Source: Rhynchospora pubera (taxonomy: Eukaryota; Streptophyta; Magnoliopsida; Poales; Cyperaceae). Taken from it: a stretch of 64,000 bases of DNA. The translations under genes were made by a program, and so were the position numbers. The DNA lies in contig CM051460.1 in assembly GCA_028095005.1 (NCBI GenBank), positions 15,671,501-15,735,500 on the forward strand, given 5' to 3'. This document shows, piece by piece, positions 44,537 to 56,424 of the stretch. The notes beneath the pieces were generated by a model, which saw nothing but the letters and a program-made list of their open reading frames with translations, ran no database searches and was not told where the DNA came from. Numbering within the stretch: the first letter of the stretch is position 1; every line of letters begins with the position of its first letter.

Positions 44537-45993
44537 TATTATTACCAGTAACTGACGCATTAAAAAATATTCTCATCACCATTTTATCTGTGATTTTATT
44601 TTTTCCCCCTTCTATTACATTCCTTCAGCTTATAGTTTAATATAATGGTTACCAAAGCGTCACCCAAAATGATATCACAAGAGTCGTAATTAAATAATAC
44701 TAAATTTATAATTTATATATGCATTCCAGTAACTTACCTTCAATCAGGGGCGGAACCATAAGTATGGAACGGAGGGTGCTACGAATCAAGGGTCGAAAAC
44801 CTTAAAAAAAATATAAATTAATTGATTGTAAAAGATTTATAAAAAAAAATATTATTCAATTTAATTATTTAAATTGTAACAAATTGGACTAACTAAAATT
44901 TTGAAATCTTCGATTTTAATAGTTAATTTGTCAATAGAATAATTATGAAAGTTTAAGAGGAGGTCAAATATATATAGCAACCCGCCAACCCATCTTATCT
45001 ATCATCAAATTTGTTCTATTATGAAAATTTTAGGGGAGGCTAAATATAAAAAACATAACTTATTATTGTCAAAATTTTATAAATTAAGTAGGCTAATTCT
45101 AATTTTTTTAAAATCATGACATATGCCAAGCACATGCTCGCTCCCCACCCCACAATCTGCCCCTGCCATCAATAAACATATGTTTTCATATTACGAAATA
45201 TACATTTATTTTTGTAAATATAAATAAGTTTGTCTAACTAAACCAATCCAATATATATATTGAAATCTCAATACAAATCAATTTTTATATATTTTTTACT
45301 ATTTTTTTGAATTTTTTAAAACTTGCTATTTTTGAAATTTTCTTATTATTAATTGTTACCAAATAAAAAAGAAAATTTTAGAAAATTCGAAAAAAATAGT
45401 AAAAAAAGTTTAAAAAATATAAAATTTTATTTGTAATGAGATTTAAATATGTAGATTGGATTAGTTTAATTAGATTTGTCAATTTATAAAATGGTTGACG
45501 AATAATGATCGCGATGTACAAAGAGGCTCCATACATCGCGATTCACCGTAGCATATCTCAACACGTCCTCTACAAATGGTTTCTATGGAAAAATGGGATG
45601 ACGTCCTCTACAAATGATTACCCACACGAGCTAAAAATTTAATTACTTTTAGTCTTCGGTATACCGTAGATGGTAGGAGGGATCAGGATTCAGGGGATGG
45701 CTCAGGATGTATAAGGTCGACGCTTTTGTGCTCTGTTTCTTTAACGCTCGATCTCTAATTAGAAATATCCTAACAGCTGGTCCTGGTCAATAAATAATAG
45801 AGATGATATGAGAGGCATACATACATGCGGAAGACGTGGAATAAAATAAAAAAAATGCAAATTATTACAAAATAAAATATGATCCATCATGAAGAATATA
45901 TATAAGTCTGTATATTCATCTTCTTTTTGCTCTAACATAAATTTCATCAATTTACACTCTCGTGCTCCCAACAAATAAATACTAGCTAACACC
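44537..45993. other. region between ankyrin copies, with a degenerate family-D MITE
   Basis: 44537 to about 44750 resembles the last intron of copy B (47598-47935: AGCTTATAG, CCAGTAACT, AAAATGATA, AGAGTCG, ATATATGCATTC). The similarity stops where the PGG exon would be expected to follow. 45228-45560 is a degenerate palindromic element related to 7251-7663 (CCAATCCAATATATATATTG and its complementary arm), and its outer left end is lost. 45680-45990 resembles the upstream region of copy A (GGTCGACGCTTTTGT). Confidence 0.6.
45897..45906 (+). promoter_or_regulatory. TATA box of the second ankyrin gene
   Basis: TATATATAAG lies about 90 bp before the ATG at 45994, at a plausible distance for a short leader. 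Confidence 0.5.
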
Positions 45994-48813
45994 ATGTCTG
46001 TTGATTTGTTGGCCAATGCATTGAGGAAAGCAACTGACTTGAATGACAAGAACCTTTGTGCTGCCTTGCAGCTAGCAGAGGGAGATGAACATTGGAATGA
46101 GTTGCTCGGTCCACCGCAGACACTTGATCCTGCTGGATGCGAGGATTTACCACATGTTATGTGCCCTGGTCTGTATCAAGCCACACTATCCGGATCCATA
46201 GAATGTATACTTGAATTGCTAGGGCGCAACCATGAGATCGCATGCATAAATGAAGCTAGTCATGGTATATGTACAAGTATATATTATTTTTTTATTGACC
46301 AAATAAAATGTAGTTCATGAATCTATTTTGCATCTCTCTAATTCCATTACTGTTCTAACAAACAGATGTGAAATTGGTGTTGGGAGGCAAATTTCATGGA
46401 GATGGTTTATGCACACTTCAAGAGGCCACTGCTGAAAATAACACGGTGCTCCACATAGCTGCGGAAGAAGGCCATGTCAAACTGGCTGAGCAACTCATCG
46501 AGATGGACAAAACTCTTTTGACATCTGAGAACTCCAGGCATGAAACTCCGCTGCATTTGGCTGCAAGAGCAGGAAAACACGACATCATCTCCCTTATTGT
46601 GTTACTTGCGCAACAGCACCTTACTCGTGGAGCATTAGAAGTCCTCGGGAGGATAAACACAGATGGGGATACAGTTTTACATGAGGCGGCTCGGAATGGT
46701 CATGAAGAGGCCGTGCAAGTACTCATGACAGTTGCCCCTGCACTGTCTGCTAAAGTGAATGCTGCCTCCATATCTCCCTTGTATCTTGCCGCGGCACAAA
46801 GGTCTGATGGTATTGTAGAAAAATTATTACAGTATAAAGACGCATCAGCTGCCGGGCCAGAAAAACAAAACGCTTTGCATGCAGCTGTCCTTGGAAGTCT
46901 AGGTTAGAATAATATATAGTCTACTATTTGATCTGTCTAATTCTCAAAATAGAACTTGAATGTACATAGTATAGAGAAAAGGAAATAACTTGAACTTTTT
47001 ATTGTATATACAGATATAACATGTACGCTTCTTCTTTGGAGACCTGAATTGGCATACGAAAGGGATTCTAAATCAGGTAGCACTCCTCTGCACTATGCAG
47101 CATCTGATGGTGATGTCAGGGTAGTGCAAAAAATTTTGGACAGAACACCTTCAGCTGTTTACATTCAGGATAAAGACGGATGGTCACCCTTGCATGTTGC
47201 AGCTCGAATGCTCCATTATTCCACTATTGAATTAATGATCAATCAGTGCTCTAACTCAGTTGGGCTTCGTGACGACAAGGGCCGGAATTTCCTACATATT
47301 TTAGCTCTATATGGTGGGCGAATTAAATCTCTTCAGAACGTCCTTTATCATCCTGGCTTGAAAAAATTAGCTAAACCAGGCAAGCAAATTAACCATGATA
47401 ATCATGATCATGTTTTAAAAAAAATAATTAATGAGAGGGACAATGAAGGGAACACACCGTTGCATTGTGCCTCCATGAATGGCTCTTCCAACATGATTCG
47501 CGAGCTAACTAAAGTAGGAGCAGACATAACATTAATAAACAATGAAGGCAAGACAGCGCTGGACTATTCAATTTCACAAGAAAATGTTTTCCTCATGGTA
47601 ATCTACTGATCTCCAATATTTTTTTTATTTACCAGTAACTAAGACATTAATCAATTACCAACAACAGATGGATTTAATTTTATTTTATTTGCATGGAATT
47701 TTGTTAGGCTCTTATATGTAACCCTTGCACGTACATGACCATAAAGTTCGCATCACTTTATCCTTGTTTATTTTATTTATTTCTTTGTTATTATTATTAT
47801 TATTTGCTTCCATTAAATTTCTGTAGCTTATAGCTAATTTTAAATGGTTAACGAATGCCAGCCAAAATGATAATACCAGAGTCGCATAATTAAATGATAC
47901 GAATATTATATATGCATTCGAGTGACTTACCATAAAAAGCATATGTTTGCATAATAGTTTAGTAAATATGAAGAAGTTAATTTGTACCACAAATCATAAA
48001 CATCAGAATGCACTGATTTACATTAATTGATCTAATAATCATTTTTTTTTTTTGAAACAGGCAAATAGTACAATAGCCCTCTTTAATAGAGGCGCGACAT
48101 TTGGTCCTCAGCGGCAAGACAAACTACGTTCCTGGAAAACTGAAGGAATAATTGAAAAACTTTCTAAGAATCTGATAGTTGTTTGTATTTTGATAGCTAC
48201 AGTTGCACTATCCGCTGCTTTTAATGTTCCAGGATCGTACGATGGTGATGGAGTAGCGAACCTCCGTCGATCAAAGCAGTACAATATGTTCATTGTTTTC
48301 GATACTCTTGCCATGTCAGCATCTATGGCTGCAGTAATGTTGCTTGTGGTTGGAAAGGCCGTTAACGAGAAGGCCGCTAGGATTTGCTTCGCTGTTTCCC
48401 TGAATCTCTTGTGGATATCCTTATTCACAATGGAATTAGCCTTTGTGTTGGGCGTATTAGTAGCATTGGGAGATCGTAAATATGGCACGAAGACCTTCGT
48501 TTGTTTTCTTGCAATGGTTTTCTTCTCCTCGACAGTATTTATTACTACTTATTTTTGCTTCCCTACGCCTTCGACGGTATACAAATTTCTTATTAAGAAA
48601 TCGGGGGATTCTCGGCCCTCAAAAATAAAGAAATCGAAGGATTCTCAAACAAAACGCCAAATTGACATTCAACGTCCAACGTTGACCACGTACATTACGA
48701 TATCGAGTTTATTTGTTATCTTAAACTTCATTTTCTACCTACTTGTAATTGGTTTTTTGTGGTTAGCTGGTTTCATGTCTTACAGGGAACACGAGAATAG
48801 TCGATCCAATTAG
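45994..48813 (+). CDS. ankyrin-repeat protein with PGG membrane domain (tandem copy B)
   Basis: ACD6/ITN1-type plant ankyrin membrane protein; members act in defence and stress signalling at membranes, but the role of this one is unknown. Exons 45994-46264, 46366-46902, 47014-47597 and 48061-48813 join in phase to 714 aa. Ankyrin repeats span roughly residues 60-440 (NTVLHIAAEEGHVKLAEQL, HETPLHLAARAGKHDIISL, GDTVLHEAARNGHEEAV, GSTPLHYAASDGDVRVV, GNTPLHCASMNGSSNM). The last exon (residue 465 onward) encodes the PGG domain: SKNLIVVCILIATVALSAAF followed by NVPGSY (PGS instead of PGG) and further hydrophobic helices, about four in all. It is closely related to copy A in exons, introns and upstream DNA, so the pair arose by tandem duplication. 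Confidence 0.92.
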
Positions 48814-50061
48814 GATCGTAAACTTTTTTTTTTATGTTTATTGATATTGCACTTTGTATCTAGTTGTCTCTTTTCATTTCTCTGATTGCTTTTTTTCTTG
48901 GTTGTTTTTCTTTTAAGAAACTGGTTGTAATTTGAATTTATTCAGCAAAAATTGTTGGCCTTTCGATTGCCAAACAAAATTTTAAAAAGATTTTGTGTTT
49001 TTTTTATTTAAAGGTTATTGTTTTATGATTGTGTTAAATCATGAAAAAGCTTTAACAAAGAAACCAGAAAAAAAATATATATACTAATGTCAGGGAATTA
49101 GAAATAAATTACAGCGGCATCATATATTCCAACAAATTGCATCACTAATTATCATAAAGAAAAATATATAGGAGTATATGACCCTAATTGCATGCAATAT
49201 CCCTCAACATTTGTAGCTTTCTTTAAAATTCATCAAGCAATCAATTAGTTGTAGACATGAAGATTTTGTACATGGCATGAACTAGCATTTCAAAAATGTT
49301 TGAAGATTCCGAATCTTTGCTTGCTTTCATTGGAAAGAGTCAAAGATTAATATCTTAGCTAGATATTCCAAGCTTTCCCGGCTGTTGCTGTCTACTTGCC
49401 GCCTTGCCGGATACTACAACTTTACTTCCAAAAGTTTTTCATTTATCCTAGCAATAATCATCTTAATTGCTCAGGCTTGAGAGAGAATGATGGTTCTGGC
49501 GACTTATCATTACTGGTACGTAACTGAGAGAAGACGGTGAATGTGCAAACTAAGACATGAGGATATCTAGGTAAAATTTCGATTGGAAAGATGATGCAGA
49601 TTTGGATGACCACTGAGTCAAATGCCAATATCAATTGAAATGGAAAGTAGTTTTAAAATATTTAACGACTTGTAAAAAAAAAACAGAGACAACAAATGAA
49701 CTGCATATTTCAGTTTAATTTAATACATTCAAACCAAGACAATAACACTAAAGGTCTAAAGCTCTGTTTTCAATACCCTACCGGTTATCGAAAACTTCCA
49801 GTAATATCGAGTACCGAAACAATGACCTAAACAGCGGTATTCGATATTGTGAGATAAAATACCGGAATATTTCAGAAAATACAAGCAAATACCAGATTTC
49901 GGCCATCTGACTGGTATGAGTGCCAGTAGGGTATTGAAAACATCGCACTAAAGTAACTTCCTTTGCTCTCCATAATGCCCATCTTTAATTAGATCAACGA
50001 AAACATTTTATATTTTCTCTAATAAATAGGTTTACTATATAGAGCAATTCTAGTAATATTG
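48814..50061. other. intergenic DNA with a small inverted-repeat element
   Basis: No gene. At 49765-49942 the ends TGTTTTCAATACCCTACCGG and GTAGGGTATTGAAAACA are inverted repeats, a 178-bp MITE of probable hAT type; I could not identify a target-site duplication. The rest is AT-rich and includes the ankyrin copy B 3' UTR. Confidence 0.5.
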
Positions 50062-50237
50062 GGGCCGTTTGGATCGCTTAGGAATTTGGGAAATTTGAAA
50101 AATTTCATATTCCTAGGCATAAATTTATTGGGAAGTGTGTAATTTTGTGAAGAGTTTGAATTGTTTATAATAAATTATGTCTAGGAATATAAAATTTTCT
50201 AAATTTCTCAAATTCTAACTTCCATCCAAACGATCCC
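50062..50237. mobile_element. diverged MITE with GGCCGTTTGGATCG ends
   Basis: Left end GGGGCCGTTTGGATCGCTTA, right end CATCCAAACGATCCC. The interior TGGGAAGTGTGTAATTTTGT and GAAGAGTTTGAATTGTTTAT matches the elements at 4272 and 26476. Confidence 0.65.
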
Positions 50238-50414
50238 ATTATTGTTTATATATTAAGTGTTCACTTCAGGTGCGAATTTCAATAGCTAGTGTATCAGGGA
50301 GAGAAATTGGTTTTAAAGTTTTGTTATTAAATTGTGCACTAGAGGAGATGCAACTAGTATATATAATAATCAATTGACAAATTAGATTCAGCTCTAAATA
50401 CATATTATTTTAGA

Positions 50415-50556
50415 GAACAAGCTCTTGATCTAATAGCAAAGAACAATGCACCTTGACTCCTTGAATGAAAGGTCGTAGGTTCGAAATCCGGCTGGGGGTC
50501 TTTCATAGACATTTAATTTAAAAATAAGATACACCTTCAATTTATCTTAAAAAAAA
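50415..50556 (+). mobile_element. tRNA-derived SINE
   Basis: It is flanked by a perfect 19-bp target-site duplication AAATACATATTATTTTAGA (50396-50414 and 50557-50575). The tRNA-like box B is GGTTCGAAATCC, and the body ends in an A run. A different family or subtype from the copy at 29505-29642, judging from its head sequence. Confidence 0.82.
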
Positions 50557-50827
50557 AATACATATTATTTTAGAACAGTTGTTGATAGCTTAGTGCTACT
50601 ATCGACATCGCTATATCAAGTAGAATTGGGATGTTCTGGGGCGCAATATCATTTCGGAATGAATAGATGTCACCGGGCCCCGCAAATAGTGACACGAAAC
50701 CCTCAGACGACTAATACAATCTCACCCCAACATTTGGCGCCACGAAGCGCATCGTCGTTCATTCTAGTCTATTGTCCTTTCGAGGTCGCAAGAGTCAGGA
50801 ACTCAGTAGAGAGAGAGAGAGAGAGAG

Positions 50828-53800
50828 ATGGGAGCGTCCAGTTCGAGCGACCTTGGCTCCGCCCAGTCGCCGGAGCAGCAAGAGGAGGAGTCCCTCGCTG
50901 CCTCCACTGGATCTCTCCCTTACCTTCGCGCCTCCTTCTCTAAGCTCTCCTCTCCTGATTCCACCACCATCCCTCTCTCTTCCCTCCAGGTACTAATTTC
51001 TTTTAGTTGAGTTCACTCTATACGATATTAGTAATTTAATTTATTCTTTGGTCTCCTATATAGAGCTCTTGTGGTTTGATTTTTGCTTTTCTTTTTATCA
51101 GGAAGCGCTTTCTATTAGCATATCAAACTTCAAATCAGAATCGGAATTGCTTCAAGTACCAGAGAAGTTTTCTGAACTGTTATCTCATCTCAGCTCCTGC
51201 ATTGCCTCTCTTTTCTTTAAAACAACTAATGAAGGAATGACCTGGGTAGATTTTTTGCGAGGTTTCAACCGGTGCTCTGTGACAGCACCTGTATCTCAAT
51301 CCCTTAACAAACACTACCAACTCTTCTCGGCAATGTGCCATGAGGCTGGTATAGACACAAAATTGGAATTTGATTTGGGTGAAAATGGTACAGGGAAGGT
51401 TACTGGATCATTGGTGCCGACCCAATTGGTCATGTTCCTGTGGATGTGCTGGGTACTGATGTATAGTGCACGGGTCCCGAGGCAATCAAAGGATGAAAAG
51501 GGTATTTTGGTCTTACCTGATGTGAGCCATCTTTGTAATTCTGCTTTGGTTAGTTCTGGTCTTGTTGGGGATGATGGTGATATTTTGAAGGTTGATTTTT
51601 CGGCTGATGATAAGGAAATACCAGTGCAGAAGCTACAGAGCTGGGTTTTGTCTACTGTGGTAGGAATTTCACATAGTCTTTCACAATATATGCAACAGAA
51701 GATCCAGTCATGTGCTGCTTCAGAGGTTTGTGAAATTTTTGAGAAGTGGTTTATATGTTAGTAATTGGCGTCTTTTGGGCAAATATTTGTTTGTGTTGGC
51801 CCTATGAGCTATCATCGAACTAGAACTCTGCAATTTTTTGATAGTATGGACTGAATGGCGGTATTAATTTGTGTTATGTGATCATCCTTATAAAGTAGTG
51901 ATGTGTTGTCTAAACCAAATACCAGTAGTCATTTCTTGATGCAGTTAATGTTCAGGGCTAAATTGTGCCCTAACATGCACATGTAAATTCCTGCCAACCA
52001 GGAAATTACATGTGAAACTTGAAACAATTCCACCTAATCAGTATATATTTGCTCTCTCTCTTCTAAATTGATCTGACATGCATTAAACCAGAATTTAGTT
52101 TTATCCTTGCTTTAGTTTCATTTTTTGCACTTCCTATCTTAATGCAGGAAAATGCTGGGGAATCAGCATCAGCCAGTGACAGCATCACAAAAAATTGTGA
52201 TACAAATTTATTAACCCGAGGCAGGGCATGGGCTGTTTCTCTCTCTCTTAGAGGTGCCTCGAGGGATCAACTCATGAATGCATCCTTCATTGGAATGGAT
52301 AATGATGACCTTCTTTATAGGTTTGTTGCAACTTGCAATGTTGAACTTTTCTGTTTTTGTTTCTATCAAAAATAGATCTTCTTCGTTTTCAAGACAGTGA
52401 ATTTTCCCAACTCTTAATCGGTTCCTTTAGTCGAATTATGAAAATTTTTGGGGCATTGACGTGGGTTAAGTTGTATCTTTATCATAAGATGTGTCACCAG
52501 AGTGACATATTTCATAGTACCTTGAACTAGATTCTGAGTAATAATGGCAGCAGATATAATATGAAAAAGGAAGTTTGGGGACCCAACAAAGCAACTTTGG
52601 TCTGTATTGCCAATTTCACAAATGTTTCATACATGACGATCATTACTGTCATTACGTAAAGGAAAAAAGAATATGCAATTTGACAAGAGTACGTTGCCAT
52701 AAATTTTCAGGTCGTCCCTGCATGGAAAGGGATTGAGCCGGTTCTGGTCAAATGTGGAAGGTTACAATGGTCCTATTTTGTTTTTAATCTCTGCCAGCTT
52801 GTCCAACTCCAGCGATGCTGATAATAGAATAATTTCAAATAAGTGGATTATTGGTGTATTAACTGAACAAGGATTTGAAAACAGAGATACATATTTTGGA
52901 AGCTCGGCATACCTTTTTGCTATAGATCCTATTTTTCGGGCCTTTCCTCCTTCAGGTGAATTGTTATTTACTTATTTTTTAAGTACAGTATAAATGTTCA
53001 TGCTTCAGCACTGAGATTACCAGAAGAACTCACAATATCTTTAAATTTTCAAAAGGTGTAAACAATAAGCTTTTTCAGAAAGTCTAGCTATTGTAACCAG
53101 CATGCAGTACAATTAGGTGCAAGGTTACATGGCAGAATTTTCATGTTCTTCTGCTGATGTTATCTCTATTATTTTGAAATTGTAATGGAACAATAATTGT
53201 TTGGATATGTGCCAGTCAGGTCCTTTTACACGTAATCTATATGGATGTTGTGCAGGAAAGGAGAAGAACTATGTGTATTGCCACCTGCATCCTACTGTCA
53301 GAGTCTACCAAGCAAACCCTAAGCCCATTGGCCTTGCATTTGGTGGGAGCCTTGGCAATGAAAGAATCTCATTAGATGAGGATTTCGCCAAGGTTGTAGT
53401 TCGTCACCATGCTGTTGACAAGACATACCAACCTGGGCCCCTCTTTCCCAGCCAGGTTCCATTCATCTTGGTTTATCTTTATTATCTTTGACTTTCTACA
53501 TGTCTGCTTTTAATTTAAGGGGCTAAAGGAACTATTGGTGATTTGTGATGGCCTTATCTTATTCCAAACAGGCCTGATAAACTTTTGCAGTAGGGAATGG
53601 ACATTCTGCTATAATACCCAAGTTTATCATATGTTGTTAAACATTCTTGTCCCACAACCCCTCCCTCAAAAGGGAAGGACAACAAAAGAAAAGACAAGGA
53701 AACAGAAACAAAATTCCTGTTCTAACTAATATGGAGTGGAACTAAAGTTAGATGCCAGGCTTAATCAAACTTGCTATACAGATTTGGTTGATTTTATGTG

Positions 53801-54576
53801 AGGAAAAGTTAGATATATTCATCTTATGGTTCACTTGACATGTTTTAATGGTTGTATTTTATATATTTGTAAACCCAAAAAACTGATGGGTTTTGGTCCC
53901 TACAAGACGTATTTGGTGTTGTATTTCCTAGCAGTTGTATCTGCAAAACTGGTCCAACGAAATAGTTGTTTCATCTTCTGATTTCTGAAATCTAGGGCTT
54001 CTTACCATCTGAAGCGGAGATATTTGAAGTGGAGGTGTGGGGTTTGGGTGGCGAGAGTGCGAAACGGCAGCAGGACGTGTTCAAGAAAAGAGAGAATATT
54101 TTCACTGAACAGCGTAGAAAGGTTTGCATTCTACAACAGTTGTTAATTGACAGCTCTTACTAAAATTACCTGACATGTATGTTTACTCTGGCATGGCTTG
54201 TACCTAGCTGGTTACGTACCAACACTAAGCTGATTACCTTTTGTAATTATTTTTTTAAATTCAAGTGAAGGATTAGTTAAAGAAATTTGTAAGCCGACAA
54301 ACAAAATTGTTGAAATAAGAAAAGAGATCCTGTATTAAATTTGCACTTAACCTCTGAGGTTACCAGTATTCAAGCAATAACAGCATTCAGCATTGTGATT
54401 CTGGTTGATAGTATTTGAAGATTTTAACAAGTTTTACTTGTATAATGCTTGTCATTATTGTTTCTAATACTGTGTAGGTGGATTTGAAAACATTTGGGAA
54501 TTGGGAGGATTCTCCAGAGAAAATGATGATGGACATGGTATCTGATCCCAACAGAGTCAGGCGAGAGGATCGTTGA
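50828..54576 (+). CDS. TLDc-domain protein (plant nucleolar TLD type)
   Basis: Plant single-copy-type TLDc protein, similar to the Arabidopsis protein annotated as a TLD-domain nucleolar protein. TLDc proteins in animals are linked to oxidative stress and V-ATPase; the plant role is not settled. Exons 50828-50989, 51102-51725, 52148-52320, 52711-52955, 53256-53455, 53996-54121 and 54478-54576 join in phase to 542 aa. MGASSSSD at the N-terminus could be N-myristoylated (MGxxxS), an inference from the motif. The TLDc domain covers roughly residues 285-490 (RGRAWAVSLSLRGASRDQLM, LHGKGLSRFWSNVEGYNGPI, WIIGVLTEQGFENRDTYFGS, then GLAFGGSLGNERISLDEDF). A (GA)n run directly precedes the ATG. Complete and without obvious damage. 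Confidence 0.9.
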
Positions 54577-56424
54577 TTATACTTGCCTTCCAATTTTTAG
54601 TTATCTATAATAAACGTCCAGAATACAGATGGTTGAGTCCTATTGGTATTCATCGTCTAGTTTGTTGAGTCTTGTCATTATTTGATATTTTTGTTGTCTC
54701 GTCATTATTTGATATGGACAATCGACTACAGATAGAGTTGAATACTTGAATTGTGTGTGATGTATGTATATCATTGTAAATACTATTCTATAATGTAAAG
54801 AAGATGCACAGTTCAGAATCGGAACTCAGTATTTGAACTTCGGAGCAATAAATGGGTGTTGTTGAATAAAAATACGTTGTCAATTCTTACCCAACCTGAC
54901 CGATCACAGCTCCCAGCTAACCTGTGGACAATGTCAGTTGACCGGATGTATCAGTGTACTAATCAATCATTAATGTGATTGTGTTGCCAATATCTACATT
55001 TAAAATGATAATTTTATTTGAACAAAAACAATTTAACTTTACTTTCGGAAATGTCAGAATTGACAAAAACATTACGATGGAGGATCCGTGTGGACCAAAT
55101 GTAATGGTTAGGTGACACCGGTGACGTTTTAAACTTATCTCAAAGGTTATTCTCAAAAATGATATAATGATAAATTAAAAAAAAAACTTAATCTCATTTC
55201 TCAAAGGTAGAATGGCCCCGGACCCGTTGTTCCCATCATTCCTACTTCTCATGGGAATGATTCTGTTGTTTAAATCAGATCCGTTGGATTTCAAAAGGAC
55301 GGACGGAAGCCACCCAGTGCACATCATCGATATCTTGTAGAGATTTTGTATTATTTTAATCCATCTACACATCTGGTTCAACTCATATTGCCATTAATTA
55401 ATATTATAAACCAGTTTCACAAGAAAAAATTATAAAACGGACGGTCCACAATTCACGTTCCAGCTGTTCATGGGACGAATAAAACAAATTCACTAATTCA
55501 AGAAGGAAAATGCCAAACAAAGAAAAATGCATAACTATTTTCCCCCAACCTCAATCTTTGTGGCACTCTATGAAACGGGTATTAAAGCGGGTCATTACAT
55601 AAGAGTTTCTGCCCTTGCTGCATAGCTGCTGGCTGCTGCTACAAAACAAAAGCACAGAAAAACCCCTCAATGAAGTGCGATACGATGACAGAGATCTCCT
55701 GTATCTCTTAAACTATAGGCTTGAATAACTGCATCGTAGCTCATGGCTGGTGGCTCGCTCAAAGTCGATTCATCTTTTATTTAAAATTGGTTTAATATAT
55801 AATTTTATGAACAATTATAATATTTAGTATTTAATTTGATATATATTATAAATTTATTTCTCACATATAATGATATAAATAGTAATTTTCTTAAAAATCT
55901 TACTATAAAATGAATAATATATCAGTTTATAAGTAAAAACAATATAAAAAACTGATAAATGTTAATTAATTAGTATATATATTACATGATTGAAATATAT
56001 ATAAATTATTATGATTCAGCTGGACTATTTCGTTAACAAACTCAATTCGATAAAATTCAAATTAATTTCAGATCGGGTTTGACTGTGGAGCCCTTTTCTC
56101 AGTGAAATGCAACACAAAAGGAAGCACTATTTCCGCCAGAGGAATCTCTAGGACCATAAAAACCGCCGAAACCCAAAAATAAAAGAAAAAGAAAATAGAA
56201 AAATAGTCGTCACTCGTCAGACAATTCGAGAGCGGTGCCTCGTGTATCCGATAGGGTTTCCTTCTCGCTTGTCTCCTCCGCTGCCTCCTTTTTCTCCTCT
56301 CTCTCTCTCTCTCTCTCGAAGGAAGAAGAAATCGACGCGATTAGGGTTTCAAATAGTAGGAATTTCTTAGATCTTAAGTTGGGATCTGTTAAATCTATCG
56401 TGTTAGTTCCAATCCGTCGGTTCG
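54577..56424. other. intergenic DNA between the TLDc and CCCH genes
   Basis: No supported gene. The first few hundred bases are probably the TLDc 3' UTR. 56210-56424 is likely the 5' UTR of the CCCH gene, with a CT-rich tract at 56297-56317. The rest is AT-rich. Confidence 0.4.
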
